NCBI RefSeq assembly: GCF_004765795.1
Contig: NZ_SBIV01000004.1
Coordinates: forward strand, 186,001 to 250,000
Length of the DNA stretch: 64,000 nt
Reading direction: 5' to 3'
Source of the DNA: Halorussus marinus
GTDB taxonomy: Archaea; Halobacteriota; Halobacteria; Halobacteriales; Haladaptataceae
Part shown: positions 43,538-52,819 of the stretch, piece by piece
Layout of the letters: every line of letters begins with the position of its first letter
Numbering within the stretch: the stretch's first letter is position 1
The notes under the pieces: generated by a model
Told to the model about the DNA's origin: nothing
The model's database searches: none
What the model saw: the letters and a program-made list of their open reading frames with translations, nothing else
Translations under genes and position numbers: made by a program

Positions 43538-44011
43538 TCACGGCATGTAGCGGACGCTCACCACGCCCGCCTCCGACCGGACCTCGACGCGCGAGACCCC
43601 GAGCCGGGCGGCCCGCGTGAGCGTCGCTTCGTCGTCGAGGACGTCTTCGACCGCGCTCTCGGTGTCCTCGGGCGGCACGGTCAGGACGTGAATCTCACCG
43701 GTCCCGGCCCGCTCCTCGCGGGCGACCTCCCCGACCGGCTGGGCGTCCGCGAGTTCGCGCTCTTGGACCGTCGGCGGCTCGTCGCTCCGCTCGGTCGCGA
43801 GCGGGCGCCGCTCGTCGACTTCGATCACCGACCACGTCAGGTTCATCGGCGGGTCGGGCGCGACCGTCGCCTCGACGGCGTCTCGCTCCTCGACGCCGGG
43901 GTTCGACGAGAGGGTGTGGACCTGTCCGCCCTCGACGTCCTTCAGCACCGCCGATTCGTTCTCGGCGTGAGTGACGAGGAAGGTGCTCGTCTTCTCGGAC
44001 TCGTCGGTCAT
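43538..44011 (-). CDS. DUF5812 family protein
   Basis: A 157-residue soluble acidic protein starting MTDESEKTSTFLVTHAENESAVL. The N-terminal half resembles a small OB-like or beta-barrel domain (VHTLSSNPGVEERDAVEATVAPDPPM, then VIEVDERRP); the C-terminal half has VLTVPPEDTESAVEDVLDDEATL and VEVRSEAGVVSVRY. I recognise the haloarchaeal DUF5812 family; no function known. It lies about 40 bases downstream of the 4-helix membrane protein gene on the same strand, likely one transcript. Confidence 0.83.
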   Translation of the reverse strand: MTDESEKTSTFLVTHAENESAVLKDVEGGQVHTLSSNPGVEERDAVEATVAPDPPMNLTWSVIEVDERRPLATERSDEPPTVQERELADAQPVGEVAREERAGTGEIHVLTVPPEDTESAVEDVLDDEATLTRAARLGVSRVEVRSEAGVVSVRYMP

Positions 44012-44052
44012 GGGCGTCGGTAGGCGCCGCGCGCTTTTCCCGATTGCGTTTG

Positions 44053-44598
44053 CTACCGCGCGAGCCGGTGGACCGCGAGGATCGCCGCGATCCCGAGCGC
44101 CGGCGGCGCGAGCGCGTAGACGGCCGGGAGTGCGTAGAGGAACTCCACCGCGGGCGCGAGGAGCGCCGGCGGCGCCTCGCGGGCGTCCGGCGGTGCGGAG
44201 ATCAAAAGCGAGACGTACAGCGAGGCGACGAACAGGTAGCCGGCGAGCGCCGCCAGCAGGTCGGCGCGGGCGCTCGCGGTGCCGCGGCGGTGCTTGCGGG
44301 CGGTCGAGAGGACGGGCCCGATCAGCACCGCGAGGAGCAAGGCTCCCCCGACGATCAGGAAGGCCCGCGAGAAGGTGGCGAACTCCGAGCCGCCCACGGT
44401 GGCGAAGATCCACACCGGGAGCGCGAGCACGACGAACGTCGCGAGCAGCGCCGACAGCAGTGCGGCGACGACCGCGTACGACTGGAGCAGTCGGGAGTCG
44501 GTCTCGGCGAACGCGGTCCGAAACGACCCCCTGATGAGGCTCCGGGAGTCGTCGGTCCGGGGCCGGGCGTCGGCCTCGACGTCGGGCTGGTCGGCCAT
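44053..44598 (-). CDS. Four-helix membrane protein, unknown
   Basis: A 181-residue protein with a charged N-terminal tail (1-38) followed by hydrophobic helices near 40-65 (SYAVVAALLSALLATFVVLALP), 77-98 (FLIVGGALLLAVLIGPVL), 115-130 and 150-175. Charged loops separate them. No recognised family. ATG 44598 is chosen because codons further upstream are Arg/Pro-rich and non-coding in style. It is divergent from pgi and co-directional with the DUF5812 gene. Confidence 0.75.
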   Translation of the reverse strand: MADQPDVEADARPRTDDSRSLIRGSFRTAFAETDSRLLQSYAVVAALLSALLATFVVLALPVWIFATVGGSEFATFSRAFLIVGGALLLAVLIGPVLSTARKHRRGTASARADLLAALAGYLFVASLYVSLLISAPPDAREAPPALLAPAVEFLYALPAVYALAPPALGIAAILAVHRLAR

Positions 44599-44714
44599 CT
44601 CGTCCGGACGTTGGGACGACGGGCTCAAAAGCGGTGCGATGGGTCGACCCGGCCGGCGGCGGGCCCGGACCACCGCACTTTTTGTCGGCGCCCGACGCGG
44701 ATTCGGACGACACC

Positions 44715-46007
44715 ATGCGCGTAGACCTCGGCAACGCACTCTCGGACGTCGCCGACCCCGGCGTCTCCCGCACAGCCCTCGAGGAGCTCGACGACCGCGT
44801 CGCGGACGCCAACGAGCGGATCGAGGCGGGCCGGGCGGACCGCGAGCACGGCTACGCCGCGCTGAACCTCCCCGAGACCGCAGACCCCGACGCGATCCGG
44901 GCGGCGGTCGAGCCGTTCGCGGACGCCGAGGCGGTGCTCACCGTCGGCATCGGCGGCTCCGCGCTCGGGGCGGCGACGATCGCCGACGCGCTCGACGCCG
45001 AGACCGAGGCGTACTTCCTCGACAACGTCGACCCCGAGCGCGTCTCGGCGCTACTCGACGATCTCCCGCTCGACGCCACTGCGGTCAACGTCGTCTCGCG
45101 GTCGGGCACCACCGCCGAGACGCTCGCGAACTTCCTCGTCGTCCGGGAGGCGATGGCCGACGCCGGCGTCGATTGGACCGACCGGACCTTCGTCACCACG
45201 GGCGAGGAGGGGAACCTCCGGCGGCTCGCCGCGAAGCACGATCTGCCCGCGCTCGACGTGCCCGAGGGCGTCCCCGGGCGATTCTCGGCGCTGTCGACCG
45301 TGGGGCTCGCGTGCGCGGCCATTCAGGGTCACGACCTCGACGCGATCCTCGCGGGCGCGAGCGAGGAGGCCGACCGGCTCGCGGGCTCGCTGTACGACTC
45401 GCCCGCCTACGCGTACGGCGCGGCGACCTACGCGCTCGAACAGCGGGGCGCGGCGGTCAACGCGATGATGCCCTACGCCGAGTCCCTGGAGACGTTCGCG
45501 GAGTGGTTCGCACAGCTGTGGGCCGAGAGTCTCGGGAAGGACGGTCGGGGCCAGACGCCGGCCCGCGCGCTCGGCGCGACCGACCAGCACTCCCAGCTTC
45601 AGCTCTATCGGGCCGGCCCGCGCGACAAGCTGGTCACGCTCGTCCGGCCCGCCAACCGCGACGACCGGGCGATCCCCGAGACCGACCTCGACGGGCTCTC
45701 GTACCTCGGGGGCTCGACGCTCGGCGAGCTCCTCGACGCCGAGTTCGAGGCGACCGAGGCAAGCCTCGCGGCGGCCGGCCGGCCCAGCGTCCGGCTCGAG
45801 ATCGACCGGGTCGACGAGCGGGGGCTCGGCGAGCTCCTCTACGGAATGGAGGCCGCTTGCGTCCTCTACGGCGAGCTCGCGGCGATCGAGACGTTCACAC
45901 AGCCGGCGGTCGAGTGGGGCAAGCGGGCCGCCCGGGGACTGCTGGGCGGGGGCGACTTCGAGGAGGTCGACGCCGTCGCCGACAAGACCCGACTGCTCGT
46001 CGAGTAG
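44715..46007 (+). CDS. pgi: Glucose-6-phosphate isomerase
   Basis: A 430-residue PGI-superfamily enzyme interconverting glucose-6-phosphate and fructose-6-phosphate. The SIS domains carry VGIGGSALGAATI and VVSRSGTTAET (phosphate-binding loops), and GRGQTPARALGATDQHSQLQL is the PGI signature with the catalytic residues. The YTFTQ-like C-terminal segment IETFTQPAVEWGK matches family pattern. ATG 44715 follows a CTTTTT stretch by about 31 bases. In this window it connects to GlmS through fructose-6-phosphate. Confidence 0.95.
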   Translation: MRVDLGNALSDVADPGVSRTALEELDDRVADANERIEAGRADREHGYAALNLPETADPDAIRAAVEPFADAEAVLTVGIGGSALGAATIADALDAETEAYFLDNVDPERVSALLDDLPLDATAVNVVSRSGTTAETLANFLVVREAMADAGVDWTDRTFVTTGEEGNLRRLAAKHDLPALDVPEGVPGRFSALSTVGLACAAIQGHDLDAILAGASEEADRLAGSLYDSPAYAYGAATYALEQRGAAVNAMMPYAESLETFAEWFAQLWAESLGKDGRGQTPARALGATDQHSQLQLYRAGPRDKLVTLVRPANRDDRAIPETDLDGLSYLGGSTLGELLDAEFEATEASLAAAGRPSVRLEIDRVDERGLGELLYGMEAACVLYGELAAIETFTQPAVEWGKRAARGLLGGGDFEEVDAVADKTRLLVE

Positions 46008-46052
46008 ACCGCAAACGCAGGGCCTTTAGCTCGGCCGTTCGTCCCCCGTGGC

Positions 46053-47141
46053 ATGGAAGAGCGTTCGTTCGCGACGGCGGGAGTCGCCCTCGGCGGCGTC
46101 GCGCTCGCGTCGGCGGGCCTGCCGTGGGACGCCGCGGGCGCCGGACCGGTCGAGAACGTCGTCCTCGCCGGGCTCGGCGCGGCCGTGACCGCGGCCTTCT
46201 CGCTCCGGCGCCACGGCCTGCTCGCCGCCGGCCCCGGCGGACTGCTCGCGGGCGTCGCCAGCCTCGCGGTGGTCGGCCACGCCGCGACCGCGGTCGGCGG
46301 CGTCGCGGCCGGCGTGACCTCGCCGCTCGGGGTGGCGCTCGCACTGATCGGCGGGGTCGGCGGCGCGGTCGCCGCCTACGGCGACGCTCGCGGGATTCCC
46401 GACCGCGCCGGCGCCGCCATGGGGGCGTTCGCCCGCGGTCTCGGGCTCGGGTTCGCCGGACTGGTGGCGATCAGCGCGTGGACGAGCGTCGCGGTGTCGC
46501 TGTGGGCCGCGGTCGTCCCCGGCGAGATCGGTCGGCTCCAACAGCTCGTCGTCGGCTCGGTCGCACTCGGGCTCGGTACCGCCACGGTCGCGCTGGTCTA
46601 CTTCGGGGCGACCGACCGCGAGTGGTCGTACGTCGACGTTCGAGCGCCGGATCTAACCGACGCGGGCTACGCGCTCGCCGGCGTCGCGATCCTGTTGGGG
46701 CTTCAGTACCTCCTGACCGTCGCGTTCGGACAGCTCGGCATCACTACCGCCAGCCACAGCATCGAGCGCGCGGCACGGCAGGGCAATCACGAGCTGTTGT
46801 TGTGGCTGATCCCGACGGCGTTTCTCGTCATCGGGCCGGGCGAGGAACTGCTGTACCGCAACATCGTCCAGAAGTCCTTCTACGAGACGTTCTCCGAACG
46901 GGGCGCGGTGGTGGCCGCGAGCGTGGTGTTCGCGATCGTCCACGTCCTCGCGTACCTCAGCCCCGACGTCGGCGCGACCCTCGCGACGCTCTCGGTCGTG
47001 TTCGTGCTGTCGCTGGTGCTCGGGGTCGCGTACCGCCGAACCGGGAACCTCGTCGTTCCGATCTTCATCCACGGCGCGTACGATGCGGTGACGTTCGGGG
47101 CGCTGTACCTCGAACTCGCCGGCCAGACGGGACTGGTGTGA
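46053..47141 (+). CDS. CPBP family intramembrane metalloprotease
   Basis: A 362-residue membrane protein with about ten hydrophobic segments. The C-terminal half has the CPBP (CaaX protease/bacteriocin-processing) motifs: GPGEELLYRNIVQKS (EExxxR), VVFAIVHVLAYLSPD (FxxxH), and FIHGAYDA. These residues bind the catalytic site inside the membrane. The substrate is unknown; in bacteria such proteins process prenylated proteins or peptides. The N-terminal half (1-150) is an extra five-helix Ala/Gly-rich region. ATG 46053 follows CTTTAG by about 27 bases. Confidence 0.9.
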   Translation: MEERSFATAGVALGGVALASAGLPWDAAGAGPVENVVLAGLGAAVTAAFSLRRHGLLAAGPGGLLAGVASLAVVGHAATAVGGVAAGVTSPLGVALALIGGVGGAVAAYGDARGIPDRAGAAMGAFARGLGLGFAGLVAISAWTSVAVSLWAAVVPGEIGRLQQLVVGSVALGLGTATVALVYFGATDREWSYVDVRAPDLTDAGYALAGVAILLGLQYLLTVAFGQLGITTASHSIERAARQGNHELLLWLIPTAFLVIGPGEELLYRNIVQKSFYETFSERGAVVAASVVFAIVHVLAYLSPDVGATLATLSVVFVLSLVLGVAYRRTGNLVVPIFIHGAYDAVTFGALYLELAGQTGLV

Positions 47142-47226
47142 GGGCGGCGGGCTCGCCGGCGTCCGCCCCGCGTCGGCTTCACGTCTGACGTAGCTTTAAC
47201 AACGACAGCTACATTTGGAAGAAGCG

Positions 47227-47370
47227 ATGGAGCGTAGTTACTCGATTACCTTCGATCCGGACCGCGCAAAGCGGGTCGAGGCGCTGGCTCGCGAGTACGA
47301 CCTCACGACTCAGGAGGTCCTCGAACAGCTCGTGGCGGTCGGGCTCGAAGAGATCGATCCCGAAAGTTAG
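47227..47370 (+). CDS. CopG-like ribbon-helix-helix small protein
   Basis: A 47-residue protein too small for most ORF callers. A short beta strand (RSYSITFD) is followed by two helices (DRAKRVEALAREYD and TTQEVLEQLVAVGLEEI), the ribbon-helix-helix layout of CopG/Arc DNA-binding dimers. A CTTTAAC box lies about 30 bases before the ATG. Its stop overlaps the convergent nob1 stop by 4 bases. A DNA-binding role is inferred from fold pattern only. Confidence 0.7.
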   Translation: MERSYSITFDPDRAKRVEALAREYDLTTQEVLEQLVAVGLEEIDPES

Positions 47371-47831
47371 GCGTTCGAGGGGTTCTTGCGCGAGAGTTCG
47401 CTCCCGCAGATCGGACACCGGTCTTTGTTCTCGTCGAACTCCCGACCACAGCCCTGACACTGGAACCGCCAGTCGCGCTGTTCGGAGATGCCCTCGCGGG
47501 CGATCACCTCGACCGCCACCTCCATGTGCTCGGCGACGTTCTGCATCGCGTAGTCGTCGGTCACGAGCGTCGCGTCGAGCTCGAACGCGGCCGCGATGAG
47601 TCGGATGTCGGTGGTCGACAGCTCCTCGCGGTCGCCGGTCTCCCCGGACGCCCGCCTGACCTTCTCGACGGTGTCGTCTCTGGGGATGTGGATGTGCATC
47701 CCCGATCCCTCCATCGCGTCGAAGCGATAGGCGCTCTCGTCTTCGAGCTCCTCGCGGACCATCGGGATGGTCGCGGTCTGCTCGTCGGTGTGGTACTCGT
47801 TGATAAACGTAGAGGAGTCTAGAACGTTCAT
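47367..47831 (-). CDS. nob1: NOB1 family endonuclease (PIN domain and zinc ribbon)
   Basis: A 154-residue protein. The PIN nuclease domain (1-118) has the first acidic residue in NVLDSSTFINEY, then STTDIRLIAAAFEL and TLVTDDYAMQNVA. The C-terminal zinc ribbon is FQCQGCGREF...CPICGSEL. NOB1 makes the final cut at the 3' end of 16S rRNA. It begins directly at the end of the PRC-barrel gene, so the two are translated as one unit, and aIF5B is divergent upstream. Confidence 0.92.
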   Translation of the reverse strand: MNVLDSSTFINEYHTDEQTATIPMVREELEDESAYRFDAMEGSGMHIHIPRDDTVEKVRRASGETGDREELSTTDIRLIAAAFELDATLVTDDYAMQNVAEHMEVAVEVIAREGISEQRDWRFQCQGCGREFDENKDRCPICGSELSRKNPSNA

Positions 47832-48077
47832 TTACCGCTGGACGACGATGTAGTCTTTGACTGCCTGCACGCGCGTGACCGGTACCTGAAAGCGGCCCCG
47901 GTCGTCGGCGTCGAACGCTACCGAGCCGGCGTCAAGCTCCTCGTCGGGCTCGACGAGGAGATCGGCGAGTTCGCCGGTCTTCAGGTCCATCGTGATGTTG
48001 TACAACATGCCGAGCTCTGTCCCGTCCGACCCCATGACTGCTTTCCCCGAGAGGTTTTCGGCGAGGATTTCGGGCAT
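47832..48077 (-). CDS. PRC-barrel domain protein
   Basis: An 81-residue protein made of a single PRC-barrel: LAENLSGKAVMGSDGTELGMLYNITMDLKTGELADLLVEP, ending VPVTRVQAVKDYIVVQR. PRC-barrels occur in the ribosome-maturation factor RimM and in photosynthetic reaction centre H subunit. Being abutted to nob1 with no gap and opposite aIF5B strongly suggests a role in small-subunit maturation; that is inference from context. Confidence 0.9.
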   Translation of the reverse strand: MPEILAENLSGKAVMGSDGTELGMLYNITMDLKTGELADLLVEPDEELDAGSVAFDADDRGRFQVPVTRVQAVKDYIVVQR

Positions 48078-48280
48078 ACCCGCCAGTTATTGAGCGCACC
48101 CACATAAACTGTTTGGGGTGCGGGCGGGGAGCGTCGCCCCGGCCAACGAGCGCCGTCGGGAGCGCAACCGCTCGATTTCCGGGGCGCGGTCGGATCGGGC
48201 GCCGAGCGGGGAGCCTCGCAAAAGTTAAATGCCGCGCCCGGTACCTTCACAGTAAGAGACCTTCTCTCCGGGTGGTATCC

Positions 48281-50083
48281 ATGTCTGACACCGACGCGCG
48301 CGAGAACGCGCAAGGACTTCGAACGCCTATCGTCGCGGTGCTGGGCCACGTCGACCACGGCAAGACTAGCCTGCTTGATAAGATTCGCGGCTCGACGGTG
48401 ATCGAGGGCGAGGCCGGCGCGATCACCCAGCACATCGGGGCGACCGCCATCCCGCTCGACGTGGTGTCGAAGGTCGCGGGGAGCCTCGTCGACCCCACCG
48501 ACTTCGACCTCCCCGGCCTGCTTTTCATCGACACGCCGGGCCACCACTCGTTTACGACCCTGCGCTCGCGGGGCGGGGCGCTGGCCGACATCGCCATCCT
48601 CGTGGTGGACGTCAACGACGGCTTCCAGCCCCAGACGCTCGAAGCGATCAACATCCTCAAGCAGTCCCAGACGCCGTTCGTGGTCGCCGCGAACAAGATC
48701 GACACGACGCCCGGGTGGAACCCGAACGAGGACACCCCCGTCCAGCAGACCTACGACGACCAGAGCGACCGGGTCCGGGGAGACCTCGACGAGAAGCTCT
48801 ACGAGATCATCGGCGAGCTCAGCGACGAGGGATTCTCGGCGGACATGTACTGGCGGGTCCAGGACTTCCGGGGCAACATCGGCGTGGTGCCGGTGAGCGC
48901 CGAGACCGGCGAGGGCGTCCCCGACCTCCTGACTGTGCTGATGGGGCTGGCCCAGCGGTATCTCAAAGAGGACATGGCGATCGACGTGACCGGCCCGGGC
49001 GCGGGCACGGTGCTCGAAGTCAAAGAGGAGAAGGGGTTCGGCACGACCCTCGACGTGGTGCTGTACGACGGCATCGTGCGCGAGGACGAGACCGTGGTGG
49101 TCGGCGGGAAGAACGAACCCATCGTGACCGACGTGCGCGCGCTACTCAAGCCGCGCCCGCTCGCCGAGATCCGGACCGAAGACCGGTTCGAGAAAGTCGA
49201 GGAGATCGCGGCCGCCGCCGGGGTGAAGATCGCCGCGCCCGAACTCGACGACGCGATGGCCGGCGCGCCGGTCCGGGTGGTCCGCGATCGGGACATCGGC
49301 GAGGTCATCGCCGAGGTCGAGGCCGAACTCTCCGAGATCGAGGTCGCCACCCAAGAGCAGGGCGTGGTCGTGAAAGCCGACACCCTCGGGAGCCTGGAGG
49401 CCATCGCCAACGCGATGGCGGAGGCCGAGATCCCGATCATGCGCGCGGAGGTCGGCGACGTCGCGCCCCGCGACATCAGCGTCGCCTCCACCGCGGCCGA
49501 GGACAAGCACAAGACCATCCTCGCGTTCAACGTCGACGTGCTGACCGACGCGGCCGAGCAGGCCGAGGAGTCGGACGTGAAGCTGTTCGAGAGCGACGTG
49601 ATCTACCGGCTCATCGAGGAGTACGAGGAGTACGTCGAGGAGCGCGAGCGCGCCCAGCAGGAGACGGTCCTCGACAACATCACCCGGCCCGCGCGCTTCC
49701 AGATCCTGCCCGATCACACGTTCCGCCAGAACGACCCCGCGGTGGTCGGCGTCGAGATCCTCTCGGGCACGATCCGGAAGAACAGCCACGTCGCGATGTT
49801 CGAGGGCAACGAGCCCACGCGCGTCGGCGAGCTCAAGGGGATCCAAGAGCAGGGCGACGACGTCGACGAGGCCCGAAGCGGCAACCGGGTCAGCGTCGCG
49901 ATCGACGGGCCGACTGTCGGTCGCCAGATCGAGGAGGGCGACGAGCTCTGGATCGAGATCCCCGAGAAACACGCCAAGATCCTCGAACAGGAGCTCTCGG
50001 AGGACATCCCGGGCGACGAACTCGAAGCGCTCCAGATGTACCTCGACAAACAGCGCAAGCGCGACCCCTTCTGGGGGAAGTGA
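48281..50083 (+). CDS. infB: Translation initiation factor aIF5B (IF-2 type GTPase)
   Basis: A 600-residue GTPase that promotes subunit joining. The G domain has G1 GHVDHGKTS (residues 22-30), G3 DTPGHHS and G4 NKID. It is followed by a beta-barrel domain II, a Rossmann-like domain III ([21 protein letters not shown]) and a beta-barrel domain IV ([21 protein letters not shown]). The helix ending DPFWGK is the conserved C-terminus. ATG 48281 fits; a TTAAAT box lies about 55 bases upstream, so this transcript probably has a short leader, unlike most neighbours. Confidence 0.96.
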   Translation: MSDTDARENAQGLRTPIVAVLGHVDHGKTSLLDKIRGSTVIEGEAGAITQHIGATAIPLDVVSKVAGSLVDPTDFDLPGLLFIDTPGHHSFTTLRSRGGALADIAILVVDVNDGFQPQTLEAINILKQSQTPFVVAANKIDTTPGWNPNEDTPVQQTYDDQSDRVRGDLDEKLYEIIGELSDEGFSADMYWRVQDFRGNIGVVPVSAETGEGVPDLLTVLMGLAQRYLKEDMAIDVTGPGAGTVLEVKEEKGFGTTLDVVLYDGIVREDETVVVGGKNEPIVTDVRALLKPRPLAEIRTEDRFEKVEEIAAAAGVKIAAPELDDAMAGAPVRVVRDRDIGEVIAEVEAELSEIEVATQEQGVVVKADTLGSLEAIANAMAEAEIPIMRAEVGDVAPRDISVASTAAEDKHKTILAFNVDVLTDAAEQAEESDVKLFESDVIYRLIEEYEEYVEERERAQQETVLDNITRPARFQILPDHTFRQNDPAVVGVEILSGTIRKNSHVAMFEGNEPTRVGELKGIQEQGDDVDEARSGNRVSVAIDGPTVGRQIEEGDELWIEIPEKHAKILEQELSEDIPGDELEALQMYLDKQRKRDPFWGK

Positions 50084-50222
50084 TCGGGCCCCCGAGACCA
50101 CGTATTCCGGACTGTTTATAACCCGAATTAGTACTGGGCTGCCAGGTATTAAAAAAAATGCCATAAATCCGGTTTATTGGACTTCTGGGAACTTCTACTA
50201 CGTCTTTAAACGGTTTGAACGC

Positions 50223-50230
50223 CGAAAAAC
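50223..50230. repeat. Left copy of 8-bp target duplication
   Basis: CGAAAAAC directly left of the insertion sequence; the identical octamer is at 50928-50935. Eight base pairs is the usual target duplication of IS6-family elements. Confidence 0.55.
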
Positions 50231-50927
50231 GGTCGTGTTTAGTTAAGGCTGAAAAGTGAGGCGTGGTGATTTTATGCTGGTCTATGGCAGAAATCACACG
50301 CCTCAGTGGCTGTAGCGACTGGATCGAGTTAGATTTTGTGGAGCGAGAGCGGACACCGAGCGAGCTGATGAGCCTCGGTATTCGACTTCATTTAGCTGGA
50401 CTCTCGCTTTCGAATACCGTTAATGAACTTGAGAAGTTCGGTGTCCAACGGTCACGGAAAGCCGTTCATGATTGGGTGCAGAAAGCTAATCTACAGCCCG
50501 CCATCGACGCCAGTCCGGATCAGATTGCGGTGGACGAAACGGTGATCCGCATCGACGGCCAGCAGTACTGGCTGTACGCTGCCGTCAATCCCGACTCGAA
50601 CAAATTCCTGCACATGCGGTTGTTTTCGACGACAACAACGGCGTTGACTGAACGGTTTCTGCAGGAGTTACGCGAGAAACACGATGTTGAAGATGCGGTG
50701 TTTCTGGTTGATCACGCCCAGCATCTCAAAACAGCACTCCAGCGAGTCGGGCTCCGATTCCAGACCGTTCGGCATGGGAATCGGAATGCTGTCGAACGTG
50801 TTTTCCGAGAGATAAAACGCCGAACTTCCTCGTTTAGTAATAGTTTCAGCCATGTCGATCCAACAACAGCGGAATCGTGGCTCCAAGCCTTCGCCGTCTG
50901 GTGGAACTCGCTAAACTAAACACGATG
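50231..50927 (+). mobile_element. IS6-family insertion sequence (ISH type), about 697 bp
   Basis: The element is bounded by imperfect terminal inverted repeats: the left end reads GGTCGTGTTTAGTT and the right end, on the other strand, CATCGTGTTTAGTT (12 matching bases inside two mismatched tips). It encodes one transposase (50284-50919) whose stop lies in the right terminal repeat. Exact boundaries are my best fit from the inverted repeats and the flanking 8-bp direct repeats. The gene looks intact, so the element could be active. Confidence 0.75.
50284..50919 (+). CDS. IS6-family transposase
   Basis: A 211-residue DDE transposase. An N-terminal HTH region (TPSELMSLGIRLHLAGLSLS, SRKAVHDWVQKAN) is followed by the catalytic core: Asp in QIAVDETVIRIDG, Asp in VFLVDHAQHL, and Glu in GNRNAVERVFREIKRRTSSF. 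Length is typical of the compact haloarchaeal ISH members. Base composition is lower in GC than neighbours. ATG 50284 is chosen over an earlier in-frame ATG at 50263 since the family starts near MAEI. Confidence 0.92.
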   Translation: MAEITRLSGCSDWIELDFVERERTPSELMSLGIRLHLAGLSLSNTVNELEKFGVQRSRKAVHDWVQKANLQPAIDASPDQIAVDETVIRIDGQQYWLYAAVNPDSNKFLHMRLFSTTTTALTERFLQELREKHDVEDAVFLVDHAQHLKTALQRVGLRFQTVRHGNRNAVERVFREIKRRTSSFSNSFSHVDPTTAESWLQAFAVWWNSLN

Positions 50928-50935
50928 CGAAAAAC
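50928..50935. repeat. Right copy of 8-bp target duplication
   Basis: CGAAAAAC, identical to 50223-50230 on the other side of the IS. Confidence 0.55.
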
Positions 50936-51120
50936 GGGGCCGCCATTGAAGTGCGAGCCGTGGCTCACCGCCGAACGGTCCCGCCGGTAGCCGAATGACG
51001 CTCTGAAAACACGTCGGGGGCGTTCGGTTCTCGCTCGGGCGGGGGTCGTGCTGTCGGCGCTCGCGGTCGCCGAGCCGTCGGTTTCGACTCGACCACCGAA
51101 GCGGGTGAGTCGGCGGCCGG

Positions 51121-51513
51121 CTATCGAGCCGTCGGCGTGATGTCGTCGCCCATGGCCTGCTTGACCTGGAGAGCGGCGCTCGCGGCGAGGCCGCGGGCGA
51201 CTTCGGTCTCCTCGTGGGCAACGAGGTCGTCGCCGTCGAAGTCCTCGGCGTCGGGCTGGAACCCGGCGCTGACGGGGTGGCCGACCGGCGGCTGGACCGC
51301 CACCTGGGCCTGCGGGCCGTTCCCGTCGTTCGAGACCTGCGAGCCCACGACGTACTCGTCGGGCAGGAAGTCCCGCGTTCGGGCGGCGATGGAGGCGACG
51401 CTGGTGCGAAGCGACTCCTTCTGCTCGGCCGAGAGTTCGGGGACGTCCGTGTTCGCGCGATGCCCGGCCTGCGTCACGCCGGGGCTACCCGCGTAGGGGG
51501 TGTTGCCGTTCAT
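51121..51513 (-). CDS. DUF5811 family protein
   Basis: A 130-residue soluble protein starting MNGNTPYAGSPGVTQAGHRAN. The N-terminal 25 residues look disordered; then a helix (LSAEQKESLRTSVASIAARTRDFLP), a beta part (YVVGSQVSNDGNGPQAQVAVQPPVGHPVSAGF), and a C-terminal helix (EVARGLAASAALQVKQAMGDD). I recognise the haloarchaeal DUF5811 family; no function known. It lies next to the IS, which landed in the gap between it and aIF5B. Confidence 0.85.
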   Translation of the reverse strand: MNGNTPYAGSPGVTQAGHRANTDVPELSAEQKESLRTSVASIAARTRDFLPDEYVVGSQVSNDGNGPQAQVAVQPPVGHPVSAGFQPDAEDFDGDDLVAHEETEVARGLAASAALQVKQAMGDDITPTAR

Positions 51514-51571
51514 CTATCTGACGACAGTCCATTAGGGCCCCACCTAATAAAACCTCTCGACCGCGGAAGAT

Positions 51572-52045
51572 TCAACAGATCGGCTCGCTCTCGCCGTAGA
51601 CGGCGAGTACGACCGCCGTCGCGTACGTTCCCGGCTCGGCGTCGGCGCTCGCGGTCTCGATCCGCTCGTCGTCGAACGTCCACTCCCGGAGGTCTCGGCC
51701 GGCTTCCAGCCCCGCCCCGACGCGCTCGCGGACGTCCTCGGGGTCGGCCTCGCCCGCGACCTCGTAGAACAGCCCCGGGCCGGGGCCGGTCGTCCAGCCG
51801 AGTCCCGCGGTGACGCCGCCGGGACCCGCCCGGGTCGCGCGGGCCTCGACCACCGTGAGTCGCTCGCCCGCGGGCCCGAGGTCCGGGGCGGTCCCGACCG
51901 CCTCGACCGCCGCGTCCGCCGGGACGACCGACGAGACGGCCACGAGGTTGTAGTTGTGGACGTTGGCGTCCGCGAGCGCGGCGTCGTAGGAAGCCATCTC
52001 GGTTGGGCCGGTGGCGGTTCCCCACACGACCCGAATCGTGCTCAT
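51572..52045 (-). CDS. pdaD: Pyruvoyl-dependent arginine decarboxylase
   Basis: A 157-residue proenzyme that self-cleaves at a Ser to form a pyruvoyl group and then converts arginine to agmatine, needed for polyamine and for tRNA agmatidine synthesis in archaea. The cleavage region is NLVAVSSVVPADA (Ser38-Ser39); GGVTAGLGWTTGPGPGLFYEV is the typical core. The C-terminus is short. ATG 52045 gives the family length of about 155-165 residues. Confidence 0.92.
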   Translation of the reverse strand: MSTIRVVWGTATGPTEMASYDAALADANVHNYNLVAVSSVVPADAAVEAVGTAPDLGPAGERLTVVEARATRAGPGGVTAGLGWTTGPGPGLFYEVAGEADPEDVRERVGAGLEAGRDLREWTFDDERIETASADAEPGTYATAVVLAVYGESEPIC

Positions 52046-52156
52046 AGCCGGAGGGAGTCGTCGCGAGCGCTAAGGGATTGCGATTCGGGGAGCCCGTGGG
52101 GGCCGGCGTCGGGCGAACCGACGCCTACTTTCGGCCCGCACGCCAACGCCACGTCC

Positions 52157-52702
52157 ATGGCGATACGCTTCGTGACGAGCAACGAGGGGAAAGTTCGGGA
52201 GGCCCGCGAGTACCTGACCGACGAAGTCGAGCAGATCGACTACGACTACACCGAGATCCAGAGCGACGACCTCGCGGAGATCGCGGTCGCCGGCGCCCGG
52301 GAGGCCTTCGAGGCGACCGGAAGCGACGAGCCCGTCGTCGTCGACGACGCGGGCCTGTTCGTCGAGGCGCTGGGCGGATTTCCCGGGCCGTATTCGGCGT
52401 ACGTCGAGGACACCGTCGGCGTCGAGCGCGTCTGGCGGCTCGCAAAACCGGAGGACAACCGGCGGGCGCGATTCCGGGGCGTGGTGGCGTACTACGACGG
52501 CGAGCGCGCCGAGACGTTCGCGGGCGCGGTGCCCGGCCGCATCGTCGCGCCCCGCGGCGAAGGCGGGTTCGGCTACGACCCGATCTTCGAACACGAGGGC
52601 GAGACGCTGGCGGAGATGAGCACCGAACGCAAGAACGCCATCTCCCACCGCGGGCGCGCGCTGGCGAAGTTCGCCGACTGGCTGGCCGAGCGCGAGGACT
52701 GA
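52157..52702 (+). CDS. XTP/dITP diphosphatase (HAM1/ITPA family)
   Basis: A 181-residue enzyme that hydrolyses deaminated purine triphosphates to keep them out of nucleic acids. Motifs: TSNEGKVREAREYL at the N-terminus, VVDDAGLFVEALGGFPGPYSAYV in the middle, GRIVAPRGEGGFGYDPIF and AEMSTERKNAISHRGRAL. ATG 52157 lies 26 bases after an ACTTTC box. It is divergent from pdaD. Confidence 0.94.
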   Translation: MAIRFVTSNEGKVREAREYLTDEVEQIDYDYTEIQSDDLAEIAVAGAREAFEATGSDEPVVVDDAGLFVEALGGFPGPYSAYVEDTVGVERVWRLAKPEDNRRARFRGVVAYYDGERAETFAGAVPGRIVAPRGEGGFGYDPIFEHEGETLAEMSTERKNAISHRGRALAKFADWLAERED

Positions 52703-52819
52703 CCAGATCCGGGCGCGGCGGTCGACGCGGGCCGATTTCGAGGCGCGCTCGGCCCGGAATTGGGCCGTTACGCCGCCCGATATCCGAGTAATCGCGTGCT
52801 ACTTGGACAGCCAGCCCGT

